DNA of 64,000 bases from Sipunculus nudus. Taxonomy: Eukaryota > Annelida > Sipuncula > Golfingiida > Sipunculidae. Positions 24,961 through 36,375 of the stretch are shown in pieces (the stretch's first letter is position 1; each line of letters opens with the position of its first letter). The DNA is taken from assembly GCA_026874595.1 (NCBI GenBank), contig CM049312.1, positions 77,601,429 to 77,665,428 of the forward strand, in the 5' to 3' direction. A program made the translations under genes and the position numbers. Under the pieces are notes generated by a model that was not told where the DNA came from, did no database searches, and was given only the letters and a program-made list of their open reading frames with translations.

Positions 24961-26655
24961 TGCCTGCAGATATTGGCCTGATTTTTGGTGTGTGAGCAGA
25001 TAATGACCAGTTACAGATCGAGTTTGCGTTTCGTCCCGGTTTTTTACGACTCCTAAACTTAGAAAAGTTCATGAAAAATAGAAATTTTCATGACAGATAC
25101 TCATGTACAGACTTTTTTTTGGCAATGCCTGCAGATATTGGCCTGATTTTTAGTGTGTAGGCAGATATTGACCAGTTACAGATCGAGTTTGCGTTTCGTC
25201 CTAGTTAACCTACTTTTGACCGTTTTACGGCTCCTTAACTTAGAAAATTTCATGAAAAATATAAATTTTCATGACAAATACACATGTACAGACTTTTTTC
25301 ACAATGCCTGCAGATATTGGCCTGATTTTTTGTGTGTGGGCAGTTAATCACCAGTTTCAGACCGAGTTCGCTTTCGTCCCAGTTGACCTACTTTTGTACA
25401 TATTACAGCTCCTTAACTTAGAAAATTCCATGAAAAATATAAATTTTCATGACAAATACACGTGTACAGATTTTTTTTTGCAATGCCTGCAGATATTGGC
25501 CTGATTTTTGGTGTGTGGGCAGATAATGACCAGTTACAGATCATGTTCGCATTTCGTCCCAGTTTACCTACTTTTGACCGTTTTACGGCTCCTGAACATA
25601 GAAAATTTCATGAAAAATATAAATTTTCATGACAAATACACATGTACTGACTTTTTTTTGCAATACCTGCAGATATTGGCTTAATTTTTTTAGTGTGGAC
25701 AGATAATGACCAGTTACAGATTGAGTTCATGTTTTGTCCCAGTTGACCTACTTTTGACCGTTTTACTGCTTCTGAACATAGAAAATTTCATGAAAAATAT
25801 GAAATTTCATGACAGATACACATGTAGGGACTTTTTTTCGCAATGCCTGCAGATATTGGCCTGATTTTTGGTGTGTCGGCAGATATTGACCAGTTACAGG
25901 TCAAGTTCATGTTTCGTCCCAGTTGACATACTTTTGACTGTTTTACGGCTCCTGAACATAGAAAATTTCATGTAAAATATAAATTTTCATGACAAATACA
26001 TTTGTACAGACTTTTCTTTGCAATACCTGCAGCTATTGGCCTGATTTTTCGTGTGTGGGCAGATAATGACCAGTTACAGATCGAGTTCACATTTTGTCCC
26101 AGTTGCCCTACTTTTGACCGTTTGACAGTGCTCTAACATAGAAAATTTCATAAAAAAGTGCACATGTATGGACTTTTTTTCGCAGTGCCTGCAGATACAG
26201 GCCTGATTTTTTGGTGTGTAGGCAGATAATGACCAGTTACAGATCGAGACTGTTTTGTCCCAGTTGACCTACTTTTGACCATTTGACTGCTCCTGAACAT
26301 AGAAAGTTTCATGAAAAATAGAAATTTTCATAACAAATGCATATGTACTGACTTTTTTTCCTCAATGCCACCCTGATTTTTTATGTGTGGGCAGATAATG
26401 ACAATTACAGATCAAGTTCGCGTTTCGTCCTGGTTGACCTACTTTTGATTGTTTTATGGCTCCTAAACATAGAAAATTTCATGAAAGACAGAAATTTTTA
26501 TGGAAAATGCACATGTATGGACTTTTTTCACAATGCCTGCATATACTGGCATGATTTTTGGTGTGTTGCTTGATAATGACCCGTTACAGATTGAGTTTGC
26601 ATTTTGCCCTTGTTGACCTACTTTTGACCATACAACACCTCCTGAACTTAAAAAA
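24961..26655 (+). repeat. ~180-bp tandem repeat, ten copies, inside the element
   Basis: The phase word TG(C/T)CTGCAGATATTGG or its variants starts at 24961, 25126, 25305, 25484, 25664, 25844, 26024, 26186, 26366 and 26534, giving periods of 162-180 bp. Each unit continues GTGTGTGGGCAGATAATGACC, a TTACAGATCGAGTT word, GTTGACCTACTTTTGACC and TTTCATGAAAAATA. The first, seventh and ninth intervals are shortened by internal deletions. Short frames such as 25153-25347 are by-products. Confidence 0.92.
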
Positions 26656-26797
26656 TTTTTCAAAATTTTACAAATGTTTCTAATTTGCCCCAGGCGGGGG
26701 CATTCGTGTCGTTCTGACACATCTAGTTTTTCAAAATTTAACAAATGTTTCTAATTTGCCCCAGGCGGGGGCATTCGTGTCATTCCGACACATCTAG
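26656..26797 (+). repeat. Duplicated 71-bp 3' terminus
   Basis: Two consecutive 71-bp copies (26656-26726 and 26727-26797) run from TTTTTCAAAATTT to ATCTAG. They differ in only a few bases. The hairpin loops differ (GTTCT versus ATTCC) while both GTGTC/GACAC stems are intact. Tandem 3' ends are a known Helitron feature thought to arise when termination reads through to a second terminator. Confidence 0.8.
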
Positions 26798-27410
26798 TTT
26801 ATGACTCAGGAGCTCCCAAGACTACCATTACCCATAACCAATATTTGCGATTCTGTCCCATAGCTATCACCTTATGTAAGGCCAAATTGATGTATTGTAA
26901 ACAATATAGCAGTAACTTTCATTCCTTAATTTATGATGCCTTAGATCAGTCTCCAGCACCCGGGTGTTCCCCAGATTGTCCTTCCCTGAAGTAATACAGT
27001 TGTTAGCTTCATATTTGCTGGATTAATTTTTTTGTGATTTCAACTTCTTCATGTTTGCAAGGGTTCAGTTTAAATAAGCGATCTAAGTGTGCAGTAATCT
27101 TCACAGAGTAAATTTCATTATTTTGTATGAAATATTTAATATGCACCCAAAACCGTAACAATTTAACAGTGACCCATGTAGTGAAATGTAAAAGGAGCAG
27201 ATGTTTTTACACTCTGATATCATGAAAGATCTGATATTATTTGTAATATAAATCTTTTATTATTTATACAGTCATATCAATCTTTTGCTTTGCAAAAGGC
27301 CTGCTGAATATGTGCATGAGATGCAAGGAGACTACAGTACATATAAACATTTGTTCACCTGTGTAGCTTGGGCATCTTATTCTCAAAGGTTTTATTTTAC
27401 GATAACTTTT

Positions 27411-27461
27411 CTTTTGCAAATATCATAGATTTAAAACCCTGGCAAACAAAAAGGCAACCAC
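27411..27461 (+). repeat. Dispersed ~50-bp repeat, CpG-decayed copy
   Basis: It aligns without gaps to 55641-55691. The shared middle is TTAAAACCCT and the shared right part is AACAAA-N2-(A/G)GCAACCA. Where the partner has CGCG words this copy has mostly TG/CA-type substitutions. Confidence 0.5.
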
Positions 27462-27969
27462 AGTATTATGTTAGGTAACCAGCAGTGAGTAAGATAACAT
27501 TAAGCATCCCATTCATCTACCTTTTAAAAAAAAAAAGAATTACTGTGACTTCTAGCTTCATCTGTGAATATGTTAATAATCTAAGGTTAATAAGGGTAAT
27601 TCTGGTTACAAAAAAATCTTACAACTCCTCTGTGAAGGATAATATTAACCTGTAAACAACAAAGTGTTTGAAAACACAGCAATGTTGACAAACAGGAACA
27701 AACTTGTAAACTAAGGTGGTAGGTTGCATGTATGCAGAGGTAGAAAGGTCACTTGTTGCAAAAAGCAGTTTGCAAAGCCAAGGCTAAGCGTCATCTGACT
27801 TGCCCCTATTTGCTCTTGTTGACTTTGATTATTTTGGCGTTACCCCACATATTATAAACATGTTGATAAAAACAAAACAAGCAACCTGTGTGCTGTGATA
27901 TCCATGTTTTCTGGCCTATTTTTACAAATACTCCAAAAAGATTAAGCCCCTTTAAAAGAACCTATCAAC

Positions 27970-28392
27970 ATATCAGGTTTGTCAAATATAAAAAAAAAGT
28001 ATAGCATTTTCTCCTTACCTTAAAATATTATGGTATATCTACCATTATTTTGCTTACTCCTGCACTCAAGTGGCATAAAAAATTAGCACCAAGTACAATC
28101 AGTGCCAAAAACATAGCTTGCGTGCATGTACCTCACAAATTCAAAAATTAGGAATTTTCAAAGCTTCCAGCGAGTCTTTTTACTGTGTTTCTTCTGTCAT
28201 GTTTCTTCTCCATGTTGAGGTGTCTCACATTCTCAAGATTGCACCTCATGTCACCTAGTCTTGGTGTGTGTTTACCAACACACAGAACCATAACAACAAA
28301 TAAAACAGGTGCACCGGAGATAGTCTGTGTGCTGGGATAGTTTTGCTGGGAAATGTGTGTTTTCAGCCAAAATGAATTAATAGTGATAGATA
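27970..28392 (+). repeat. Diverged direct duplication, copy A
   Basis: It shares an ordered series of blocks with 31601-32062: TATCAGGT(T/G)TGT, TCTCCTTA, GGTAT.TCT, CAAGTGG, AGTGCC, TTCTTCTGT, GTGTTTAC (28268-28275), ACACACAGA, ATAAAACAGGTG and CAGCCAAAAT. Spacing between blocks changes by up to about 60 bp through indels. No terminal inverted repeats or protein domain were seen. Two insertions of one transposon family or an old segmental duplication would both explain it. Confidence 0.55.
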
Positions 28393-28402
28393 ATACACAT
28401 AG

Positions 28403-28422
28403 CTATATATATATATATATAT
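28403..28422. repeat. Short (AT)n microsatellite
   Basis: Pure AT dinucleotide run just after duplicate copy A. Confidence 0.9.
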
Positions 28423-28569
28423 TATTGTTTATGTTTATGTACTTTTAAGTCTTGTAAACAAACAGACTTAATTTAGTTGAATTTGTCAACTGGCTGAGCA
28501 TTGTGGGTCATTGGTCACTGAGAAAGAGGTGAGTTTACATATTAGCAGAAGGACTCAAAAGAACAAAGA

Positions 28570-29255
28570 TATTTGAAATGATTTGTCCGTCTTACTGTCT
28601 GTCCATCCATCCAATATATGGTGTTAGTGCAATAACCTGAAACAAATTAACATATATTCACCATACTCATTCATATACCATTGATGCATCTTAAATATGA
28701 AGGGCTATGTCAGGTTGGAACATGGATGACTTTGCTGCAGATTTCAAGGTCACCCAGGCATAACTGTAAGTTACTGATATATTTTACACTCATCAGTCCT
28801 TGTAAGAAGTGTCTTTCAAATTTTCCACTAGTATTCAATACCTTTTCTGCACTTACTAGCTTCCATGAGAGGCAGGAGACGATGAGATCTGTTTCACATT
28901 GTTTACAGTGTTCTCATTTTGTATGTTTCATTGTCTATGCTCTACATGCGGGTCACAGTTTTGCATCAGTCACTCTAAAAATGTTATGAAAGATAGATAT
29001 TAGAATTACTAAAAGCCTGTCAAATTCTGTCCATGGTCAAAGTTAACAAAAAACCCAAATTCATTTTCCTTGTAACTTCAAATAAATGATTTTCTCACCA
29101 AAAAAGATCATCTCATAATTTTCCTTCATGGTTCCATGAGAGAACTGGACATTCAGTCAGTGAAAATGGGTCAAAGGTCATGACCAGCAGAGTCACTGAA
29201 GACCAGTGCCTGGAGGACTTCTGGCTCGGCAGATAACAGCCATAGTTAAAGGTTA
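28570..29255 (+). mobile_element. Probable dispersed repeat fragment with DR1-like motif
   Basis: It opens with a GTCCGTC...TGTCTGTCCATCC run, like the heads of other molluscan repeats here, and includes TTTCAAGGTCACCC. The motif GGGTCAAAGGTCA (29168-29180) is a perfect direct repeat of nuclear-receptor half-sites spaced by one base, followed by TGACC. No internal duplication or ends could be defined. A 102-codon frame (28681-28989) has no recognisable domain. Confidence 0.35.
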
Positions 29256-29873
29256 ATAACTGACAAGACTATATATTTTGTACTATGGTACGGCAGCTGG
29301 TGTTGTTGTCAATTTCTTGTTGATGTTAAGGAGGAATATTGTATGTTCATGTGAATGTTTAAAGTTGCCATTCCATATATGAGTATGCAGGTAAATATAT
29401 ATATATGCATGTTTATTTGGTACATGTGTACGCTGCTAGTAAACAGATGCACTTAAAATAACAATAAAACTGGCTATTCATGTACCTTATATTCAGGAAT
29501 TTTATGCTTTCAGGCTTAATTTATGTGCTTTTCAACCACTATTGAGACATGCTGCATACACATATTTACACATTTTAATGGAATCACTCTAAAAGAATAT
29601 AATATGTCCAAGAGATCATGAATTTTAAATCCACATGCAGAAATACTGCATATATGTTTGCATACATTTATATATACAACTTTATTCCTATTTAAACAAA
29701 CATGAAAAGCCAAGCAGATCGACACAAATTGCCTTGCAGTTAATTTATGGATAAATTTAAAATCCTTATAGTCAACTATAAACATATACTTATATTGCAC
29801 ATATCCGGGAAGTTCTGAAATAACAATTTTGAGTTTGAAAGATTTAGGATGTTTATAGCAACATCAGAAATTG

Positions 29874-30110
29874 GGGCATGGACAGTCAAGTGGTAAAATG
29901 CTCAGCTTATTCCATTGGTGACCTGGATCAATCCCTGGCGTGGCCATGAGAGTGGGTTGTAGTGAACCATCCAAGGCTTGTAGTTTTCTCCGGGTTCTTT
30001 GGTTTCCTACACATCTAGACACTACTGAACTCACCACCTGAGCAATGAAGTATATTGCCTTCCTAAGTTATAATAACTGTTTGTCTATCCATGTAAAATA
30101 AATAAAGTTT
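29874..30110 (+). mobile_element. tRNA-derived SINE, near full length
   Basis: The head is tRNA-like, with an A-box-like AGTCAAGTGGT (about 29882-29893) and a B-box-like GGATCAATCC (29925-29934; consensus GGTTCRANTCC). The body has TTTTCTCCGGGTTCTTTGGTTTCCT, shared with the truncated copy at 20286. The tail ends CCATGTAAAATAAATAAAGTTT. It would be transcribed by RNA polymerase III and mobilised by a partner LINE. The body motif resembles conserved central domains of broad metazoan SINE superfamilies; the exact family is not determined. Confidence 0.75.
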
Positions 30111-30434
30111 AAAGTAATGTGTTTGGTGCTTACAGATGTAAGTTTTATACCTATATTTATACATATATTTAGCTAGCAAACACAGAGGTGTCGTTTATGT
30201 TATCATATACATATTAAAACACAGGTCCTCTCATAAGCAAGTAGGACCCACTTCACCCAAATTCCAAGATGGCCACATTGTGACCCTATTAGATTTCTGA
30301 TGTTTCTGAAATTTACCAGTTTAAACTAAAAATATATTAGGGCAATTGATTAGGGTTCATTGAATGATTTATATGAAAAAGCATGTTAGACAATCAAAAT
30401 AGCTGATTTGCTATAGGAGAGCTATTTTGCTGTT

Positions 30435-30467
30435 GGGGGGTGGGGGGGGGGGGGCTGGTTGGGGGGT
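30435..30467 (+). repeat. G-rich tract, potential G-quadruplex
   Basis: Runs of G6, G14 and G6 are separated by T and CTGGTT. Four G-tracts of three or more can be drawn in several ways, so an intramolecular quadruplex is plausible. Confidence 0.6.
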
Positions 30468-30572
30468 TGCAAGAGTGCAAACAGAAAGTGTGATTTAGTT
30501 GCATCGTTATTCTTACATGTGATATTCTGTGGCCCTTTGTATTAATTATTTGGTGTTAACAAAAGTATGAAA

Positions 30573-30663
30573 TACAGTGGAACCTGTCTTAAAGTCCACC
30601 TATCTAAGAAAACCACCTGTAAATCAGTCCCGCAGTTGGTCTTGTTACGCAGTTTTTACTGTA
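30573..30663. mobile_element. 91-bp MITE with TACAGT...ACTGTA ends
   Basis: The left end TACAGTGGAACCTG and the reverse complement of the right end TACAGTAAAAACTG match at 11 of 14 positions. Both ends include TA, consistent with a TA target duplication of pogo/Tc1-mariner elements. The internal 'ACCACCT' words match the related copy at 3250-3386. It is too short to code for anything. Confidence 0.55.
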
Positions 30664-30989
30664 ATTACTACAACAATACGGGTAATCTATGATATTTATT
30701 TCCTAATGGACATTGTCTTGTGACATTTTGTCTCAAACACTTGGTCCTATGGCATTTTGTGCATGAAAGATTTGTTCTTAAAAAGCTAGGATTTTGATAT
30801 GGTTTGTAGGAAATATGAATGTGAGGTTTTTTTATGGCAGTTTTCTCAATTTTATTTTTTACTTGTAGATAGTGTGTGAGTCGGTAGACAGTTTGCACAT
30901 CTACATCAGAGAACTGTATCTGTGATTGATGAACACACACGCTTGTACATTCTCTAACCTGAAAGGTGTGTTATCAGAACAATAAAGGA

Positions 30990-31300
30990 CACATTTCAGA
31001 TCATTTATCTCAGGTTGAGTATTGTTGATGTTTCCATGGGCGCAGCTGGCATGATGGAGGTGTGAAGTAGTATAGATCACCGATCTTGTCACAAGTACTG
31101 ACAGATGGCTTCTAAATAACAGAGCAATCATCAACGGCCGACGTGCAATATCTGATAACATTATATGACTTGTTTCATGAGTAGATATTAACCATGTCTC
31201 GTGGAATATTGTCATGCTTCAGTAGTTAAGGCTTGTGGGTATGTATTGTTTCTGCCGGATGAAATTGTTGATAGTACAATCTCAAGGGTACTGCCGAGCC
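30990..31300. promoter_or_regulatory. Complex unique DNA, possible regulatory block
   Basis: A 104-codon minus frame (30901-31215) is open but matches nothing known. The sequence is balanced and non-repetitive, with CpGs (ACGGCCGACGTGC) unlike its AT-rich flanks. Confidence 0.2.
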
Positions 31301-31600
31301 AAGGAACAAGTCCTATATATCAACCATACGGAAAACATTCACCATCGTCCAAACATTAGATTATATCTGAGCATATACTGCCAACACACATGGATGCTTC
31401 AGTCCCTGCTGTGTTAACTGTGACGTACATGAGTACTATGATTAGGTCATAATTATTTTTTTTAACTTTTAACTGTAATTATTGAACAATCTTTTCCAAA
31501 ATGGTTAACAAAACTCTAATTTTTAAACAATTAATTTTGTCCAAAATGTTCTTATTTTTCCTTCTCTCTTCATTTAATTTGCTTACAGAGAGCTGTTCAC

Positions 31601-32062
31601 TTATCAGGTGTGTTAGATATACATGTATTATAGTATTATCTCCTTATAATAATTTGGTATCTGCTAATATTTTATTCTATAAGCATTTGCTAATACCTGT
31701 AAACAAGTGGAAAAATCTTTCATTAGTGGGAACAGTGCCGCGAAACATAAACATAGCGTTTTATGCTTTCTGATGGCCGTTTTGCACAATATCACAAATC
31801 TATAGTAGGTTTTTCAGGCTTCCAACTGGTATTTCTTCTGTGCCTCTTCTTTCATCTTTCTTCTTCTTGTTTTGAATTAAGGTAGTTGTCACACTTGCAA
31901 AATCAGATCTTTGGGAGTTTGGCCATGTGGTCTTGCTGTGGTAAACAGACACACATGGACTGTGTTTACTCACACACAGACCTGGGTCCCATATAAAACA
32001 GGTGAATTGAAGGCAGCAAGTTTTCTTGTATACAGCCAAAATAAACTGATAACATGGGATAG
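31601..32062 (+). repeat. Diverged direct duplication, copy B
   Basis: Partner of 27970-28392, in the same orientation about 3.65 kb downstream. Shared blocks occur in the same order, including GTGTTTAC at 31962-31969 and TAAAACAGGTG from 31994. A weak 89-codon minus frame (31800-32069) crosses it but is not shared with copy A, which argues against conserved coding. Confidence 0.55.
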
Positions 32063-32069
32063 AGTACAT

Positions 32070-33195
32070 ATTATTGCAAATGTTTATTTACCTTTGGTGT
32101 AGAAAAAGGGTGCACTCTTTAGAAAGCAGCTACACAGTAATATGTTCGTAAAAAATCTTATAGAAGTTTTGAGTCAAGTGTCCGTGGACCTTCTGACATA
32201 CAAAACAAATAGAATACCTATGGTATGTAAGTGTTTGGCTCAAAAGATGCCAACTTTCATTATTTTAATTTTTTTGCCCTCGGTCACCACATGTGACGTC
32301 ATTCCTTCATAATATGCATCCAGACCCATTTCCGTGATGAATGCATGGTGACAAAATAATATCTGTTGCAACCTGTGGTGAGTTATTCTGTAAAATGATT
32401 GGGGTTTGAGCAAATGAAATGTAATCTGTAAGGTTCTTTTGGTCTAACCATGAGGGTATGTATTAAAGAAAAAATAATCAACATCAGATTTTGTATGTGT
32501 AAATTTATATTTCTTGGACACTTGAGATGATTAGAATGATAGGAACATGTGTTTAGAATTATTTATGGTTATCACAGGCAATCATGTTTATTAAAACTTC
32601 ATATTTTCTTACTGTCTTTTTGAAATGTGAGAAATTAAACAACAAAATTTGAAACTATTGTCTCTGTTTTGAGCAGGTGCTACTAAAAGCTATCTGGATC
32701 AGATGTCCCTGATGTAGTTCTACTTTTGACATCATTTTACATTTCTACTGCATGTTTTTTTTCATTTTTTTATTTAACATTTCATCATATAAATAGACTT
32801 CAAAATGAATTTTGATTTGTCTGGCATTTTATGTAATGTGGCACCACAGTTTATTGTCATAACAGGTAATTAGTTGAACTGGAGAATGAGATGATCACAT
32901 TCTGTATCAATTATGTGCTAATTAAGTGCTTGAAACAGATCTAGATGTATTAACTATTGTCATCTTAAATGAGGTCGCCAATGGGGTACAATTTGTTTTT
33001 TATTCACACGTGCATTGACAGTTTTCCCTCCATTGCATTGGTATTCGCTGCATGCTTGTTATACACATCCAACAGACATTGTTTACTGCATTGCTGCCAT
33101 ATTTGATATACATTTTTGCACTTCTTAAGCACAGAGACCCAGTAATTTTAATATATAGCTATAGTTATATGGGAGCTGTGAGTTCCATAAAACTT
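32070..33195. other. AT-rich unique DNA, nothing recognised
   Basis: No repeats, RNA genes or supported exons. ATGTGACGTCATTCC near 32290 contains a perfect CRE-like TGACGTCA. Confidence 0.35.
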
Positions 33196-33199
33196 AAGA

Positions 33200-33915
33200 A
33201 TTACTGAAAATTTGTTTTCATGGATGTATTTCCTTCCGCGATCAATGAGAGATTTAATTTAATCCGAAAGAAGTTGTGGCAGGAGTTTTTTTTTCGATTT
33301 TGGTGAGAAATTGTCGAGTGATGATACAGTTCATGTTGAGGTTTAGTGGCTCGCAGGCAGCCAACCTGAGTGGTAATATCCCAAAAATACCTTGATTCAG
33401 CAGTGTTCAATTAGAACAGCCCCGATTACCTGTGGTTATTGACTGTGAAATGGAGGTGCTGATAGCTGCCTGCCGTTTGGACAACGAAACAGGGGTTAAT
33501 TTGGAGCACTTGCGAAAGCTTTGCTGGCAACAGATTGGCTTGAATCGCCTTGGGTGACATTTTGGGAGCCTCTCCGCTTCCTGTGAACAAGTCAACATGC
33601 AGGGGCTGGTCGGAAGAACACCCCTATCATTGCCTATTTGGCATCGTTCACACTCGCACCCACGGATCCTGGCTAAGTCAATGGAGGATAATTTCTCCAT
33701 CAGATACTCTTGCTATTGTCTGGTGAAGCTGATCTTTTGTGGCAATTAGACTTAATGATGCAACCCATACTCCCCTCTAATGGGCCCCAGCAGTACGTGG
33801 CAATATGACCTCTCAGTGTATGGCGATGGTACTATGGGTAATTATTGCCGGCCCCATCACCTTGAGAAGCAAGACTTCATTTGCGGGTAGTGTGTGAGTG
33901 ATACACGGTGACAGA
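33200..33915. promoter_or_regulatory. Candidate regulatory block (complex unique DNA)
   Basis: About 700 bp of complex, moderately GC-rich DNA with CpGs. It contains TAAT words and Runx-type TGTGGT/ACCACA. A 97-codon minus frame (33407-33700) is Cys/Arg/Ser-rich but has no recognisable domain. The texture is like that of deeply conserved noncoding elements. Confidence 0.3.
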
Positions 33916-34441
33916 ACTTCTTCAAGCATCATGCTTTTTTGGGTCCTTTTTTTTATTTCCTTCAATTAGTATCTTACTTTTTCCTAGTATGATTTTCTCT
34001 TCATCAAAAGTTGACAGATCACTTGTTTATCTACTATTAAAGCAAATCCTATAAATTGAGAAATCAGATATTGTTAATTATGCAGTAATAGCATCATGTA
34101 GTTGGGTCAAATCCGCTTATGTTGAAAGCTTACTTCTTAGGTGAAAGGTTCTTGTTATCAGGCTTAGTTACTTTATTTTCAGGTAAACCTTTATTGAGTG
34201 TTTACTAAAAATTTTTATGCACAGTAATATCTAAAAAAATTTACTCAGACCTACTTCTAATTTAAAAAAGGCCTTATGTTTTATGTACAATATTGTATCT
34301 TCAGAGAAGGTTAGGTTCTGGTCATAATTGAATGATTCTTTGTTAACTTTGTGTTTTTTATTAAATCTACATTTGGCTGTTTCGTCTAATTTTCTCATAC
34401 TATTTTATCAGCCAAAGTGCATAATTCTCACATTCTCATTT

Positions 34442-34460
34442 GGGGGGGGGGGGGGGGGGG
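34442..34460 (+). repeat. G19 homopolymer
   Basis: Uninterrupted run of 19 G. Such runs are error-prone in sequencing and assembly and can form quadruplex structures. Confidence 0.9.
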
Positions 34461-35039
34461 ACTTGATCCTGTGGTCATTTTATGTTTTGTCTTCCAGTTT
34501 CTATTAAGGGCCTATAGTTATAAGACAGTGAATGGGTCAGGTTGTTTTGAATTTGGTTTATCTATTTTCATTCTCAGTCCAAGATGTACAGAGATGTTTA
34601 AGGTCTTAGTATCATCTGAAAATGAGAAAAAATTCATTTAAAATGGTTAACATTAGGATACAAGGAGATATATATATATACTTATTTTAAGTGGATGTTC
34701 TAGCTTGTTAAATGCACTTTTCCTGTATTCGCCTCTGGTGTCATTAATTTTATCCCCTTTCAGCATACAATAATCTGTATAAGACCCATCATAGCCCCTA
34801 ACCTTCAGAAGCTCATTTCTTACCCAATTAATGTATTAATAATTAAATCACATATTTTTTTCTTTATTTTCATAGTGATATACATATATATATATTAAGT
34901 ATTATGTGTAATGTATATGTCCATCTTTATTGAATAATTAATCAGAAAGAGATGTTGACATAAAGTAATTATGAAGACCCATTGACTGTCAGATGTTACC
35001 AAGATCTATTGGAAAATGTGTAATATTTCTTTTTCTAGT

Positions 35040-35835
35040 TCTGAACAAATAGCTCTGTCCCCCGAAGCCAAAACAAATCAGCTCTTGTATTTCACGCTAT
35101 TTTGAGCAATGTGTTCCAATTAGCCGAACTGAAAGGCTGAAGCCCTGAAATTATTGATAAAAATGGCAAGTTTTAGCCTTTGTTGCCATGTATGCTAATA
35201 CACCTGATTAGCTATAGAGGGAGCCTCCGAGGAAATAACGATATCTGCCCACGGGGTAACTTGAACCTCCAAAGTATTTCCACAATACCTGAGGGGTGAA
35301 CTTTGAAGGCAGTCAGACGTCTTTCCTGTGACCGCCCTTGTGACGTCTTAATGAGTGAGATGTGGGCATTCGATTTGGAAGGGGTCTTCAGGCATACAAT
35401 ACTGCCAGGAAACGTGAAAAGGCTCGCTGGAGTTCCCTCGTCATTAAGCGTCCCCAGTATCCTGTCTTGCGGACCTTGCGACTAATGATGGGGGAAAGAC
35501 GACAATGAATGTCACAAAACAGCTCCATTAGGAACGAGCCCACCTCCCTCCCTCGGCCACTGTGTCTTCTTTCAACGGGGATAACTGCGGCCGGGGCAGA
35601 TCATTGCTGATCCCGCTGAGCATGCCTGGCCCCTTCTATTTGATCTCTCTGTATTATTGCCACGCCACATAATGTCTTTTCATGGGCTTCCTCCTTGTGG
35701 CAAATTCGCAGACTTGTCTTGTCGATCACACCTCTAATTATGTAATTTATTACTGTACTTTTTATGGGGTTCCCACCGGGGGTCTAGTCATTTCGGAGGT
35801 CCCCCCCCCCCCCCAATGATGTTCTGCCTGTGAAT
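35040..35835. promoter_or_regulatory. Candidate regulatory block (complex unique DNA)
   Basis: The most GC-balanced long stretch of the first half, largely free of simple repeats until a C14 run (35801-35814). Words include GTGACGTC, CTAATACACCTGATTAG (two TAAT sites around an E-box-like core) and CCATTAGG. No splice-flanked open frame was found. Candidate enhancer cluster, by inference. Confidence 0.3.
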
Positions 35836-35979
35836 AGATGGGAGGGTAAAGCTCTGCCAGTCTTCGTGGATCATAGCCTTGTCAATCAAGACCTTTTGAT
35901 GTTGTTGTTTGAATTAAAGGATCTGAGGTAGGTTTTTCCTAAAGTAGATGTGTATGTTTAATATTCATATAAATATATT

Positions 35980-35980
<1 letters not shown>

Positions 35981-36017
<37 letters not shown>

Positions 36018-36034
36018 AAGAGAGAGAGAGAGAG
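35981..36034. repeat. Compound (GT)n(AT)n(AG)n microsatellite
   Basis: Three dinucleotide runs in series, GT then AT then AG. More interrupted AT/GT sequence follows to about 36100. Confidence 0.93.
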
Positions 36035-36375
36035 AAGATATATTTGTGTGTGTATTTATATATATATACATATATATGTATATATGTATGTATACAAATA
36101 CACAAATTTTATATTGAAATTATGCTATACTTTAATATCATTATTGTTACATCTTACGTTTAATCTTTTCTTTGTCTATTTACTGCAAAGTTCCAGGGTA
36201 GATCACACAACAATGATTGGTCAAATGCAGTTTATCTTTCTCGTTGTCTCACTCTGGATAAAGAATTAAAAGATTTCAGCTCAGTAAACTTTTTTTTATT
36301 TTTTTTATTATTTTTTTTCACATATGGCAGACTGAAATAAAATTTTAGTTGTTGAGTTAATATATGACAGTGCAT

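Larger units (their letters stand above)
24850..26797 (+). mobile_element. Non-autonomous Helitron/Helentron-like element with internal satellite
   Basis: The head (24857-24930) has a decayed hairpin GCCAC-aaa-GTGGC (24864-24876), the GGGCATATAGTTTTACCC motif and GTCCTTCC repeats. The core is ten tandem units of about 180 bp (24961-26655). The tail ends twice. Each tail has a GCCCC/GGGGC stem, then a 5-bp hairpin GTGTC-N5-GACAC, then ATCTAG followed by T (ends at 26726 and 26797). Hairpin plus CTAG just before T is the rolling-circle Helitron 3' signature. There is no Rep/helicase coding, so it would depend on an autonomous partner. The layout matches the tandem-repeat-bearing 'pearl'-type elements described in bivalves. 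Confidence 0.65.
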
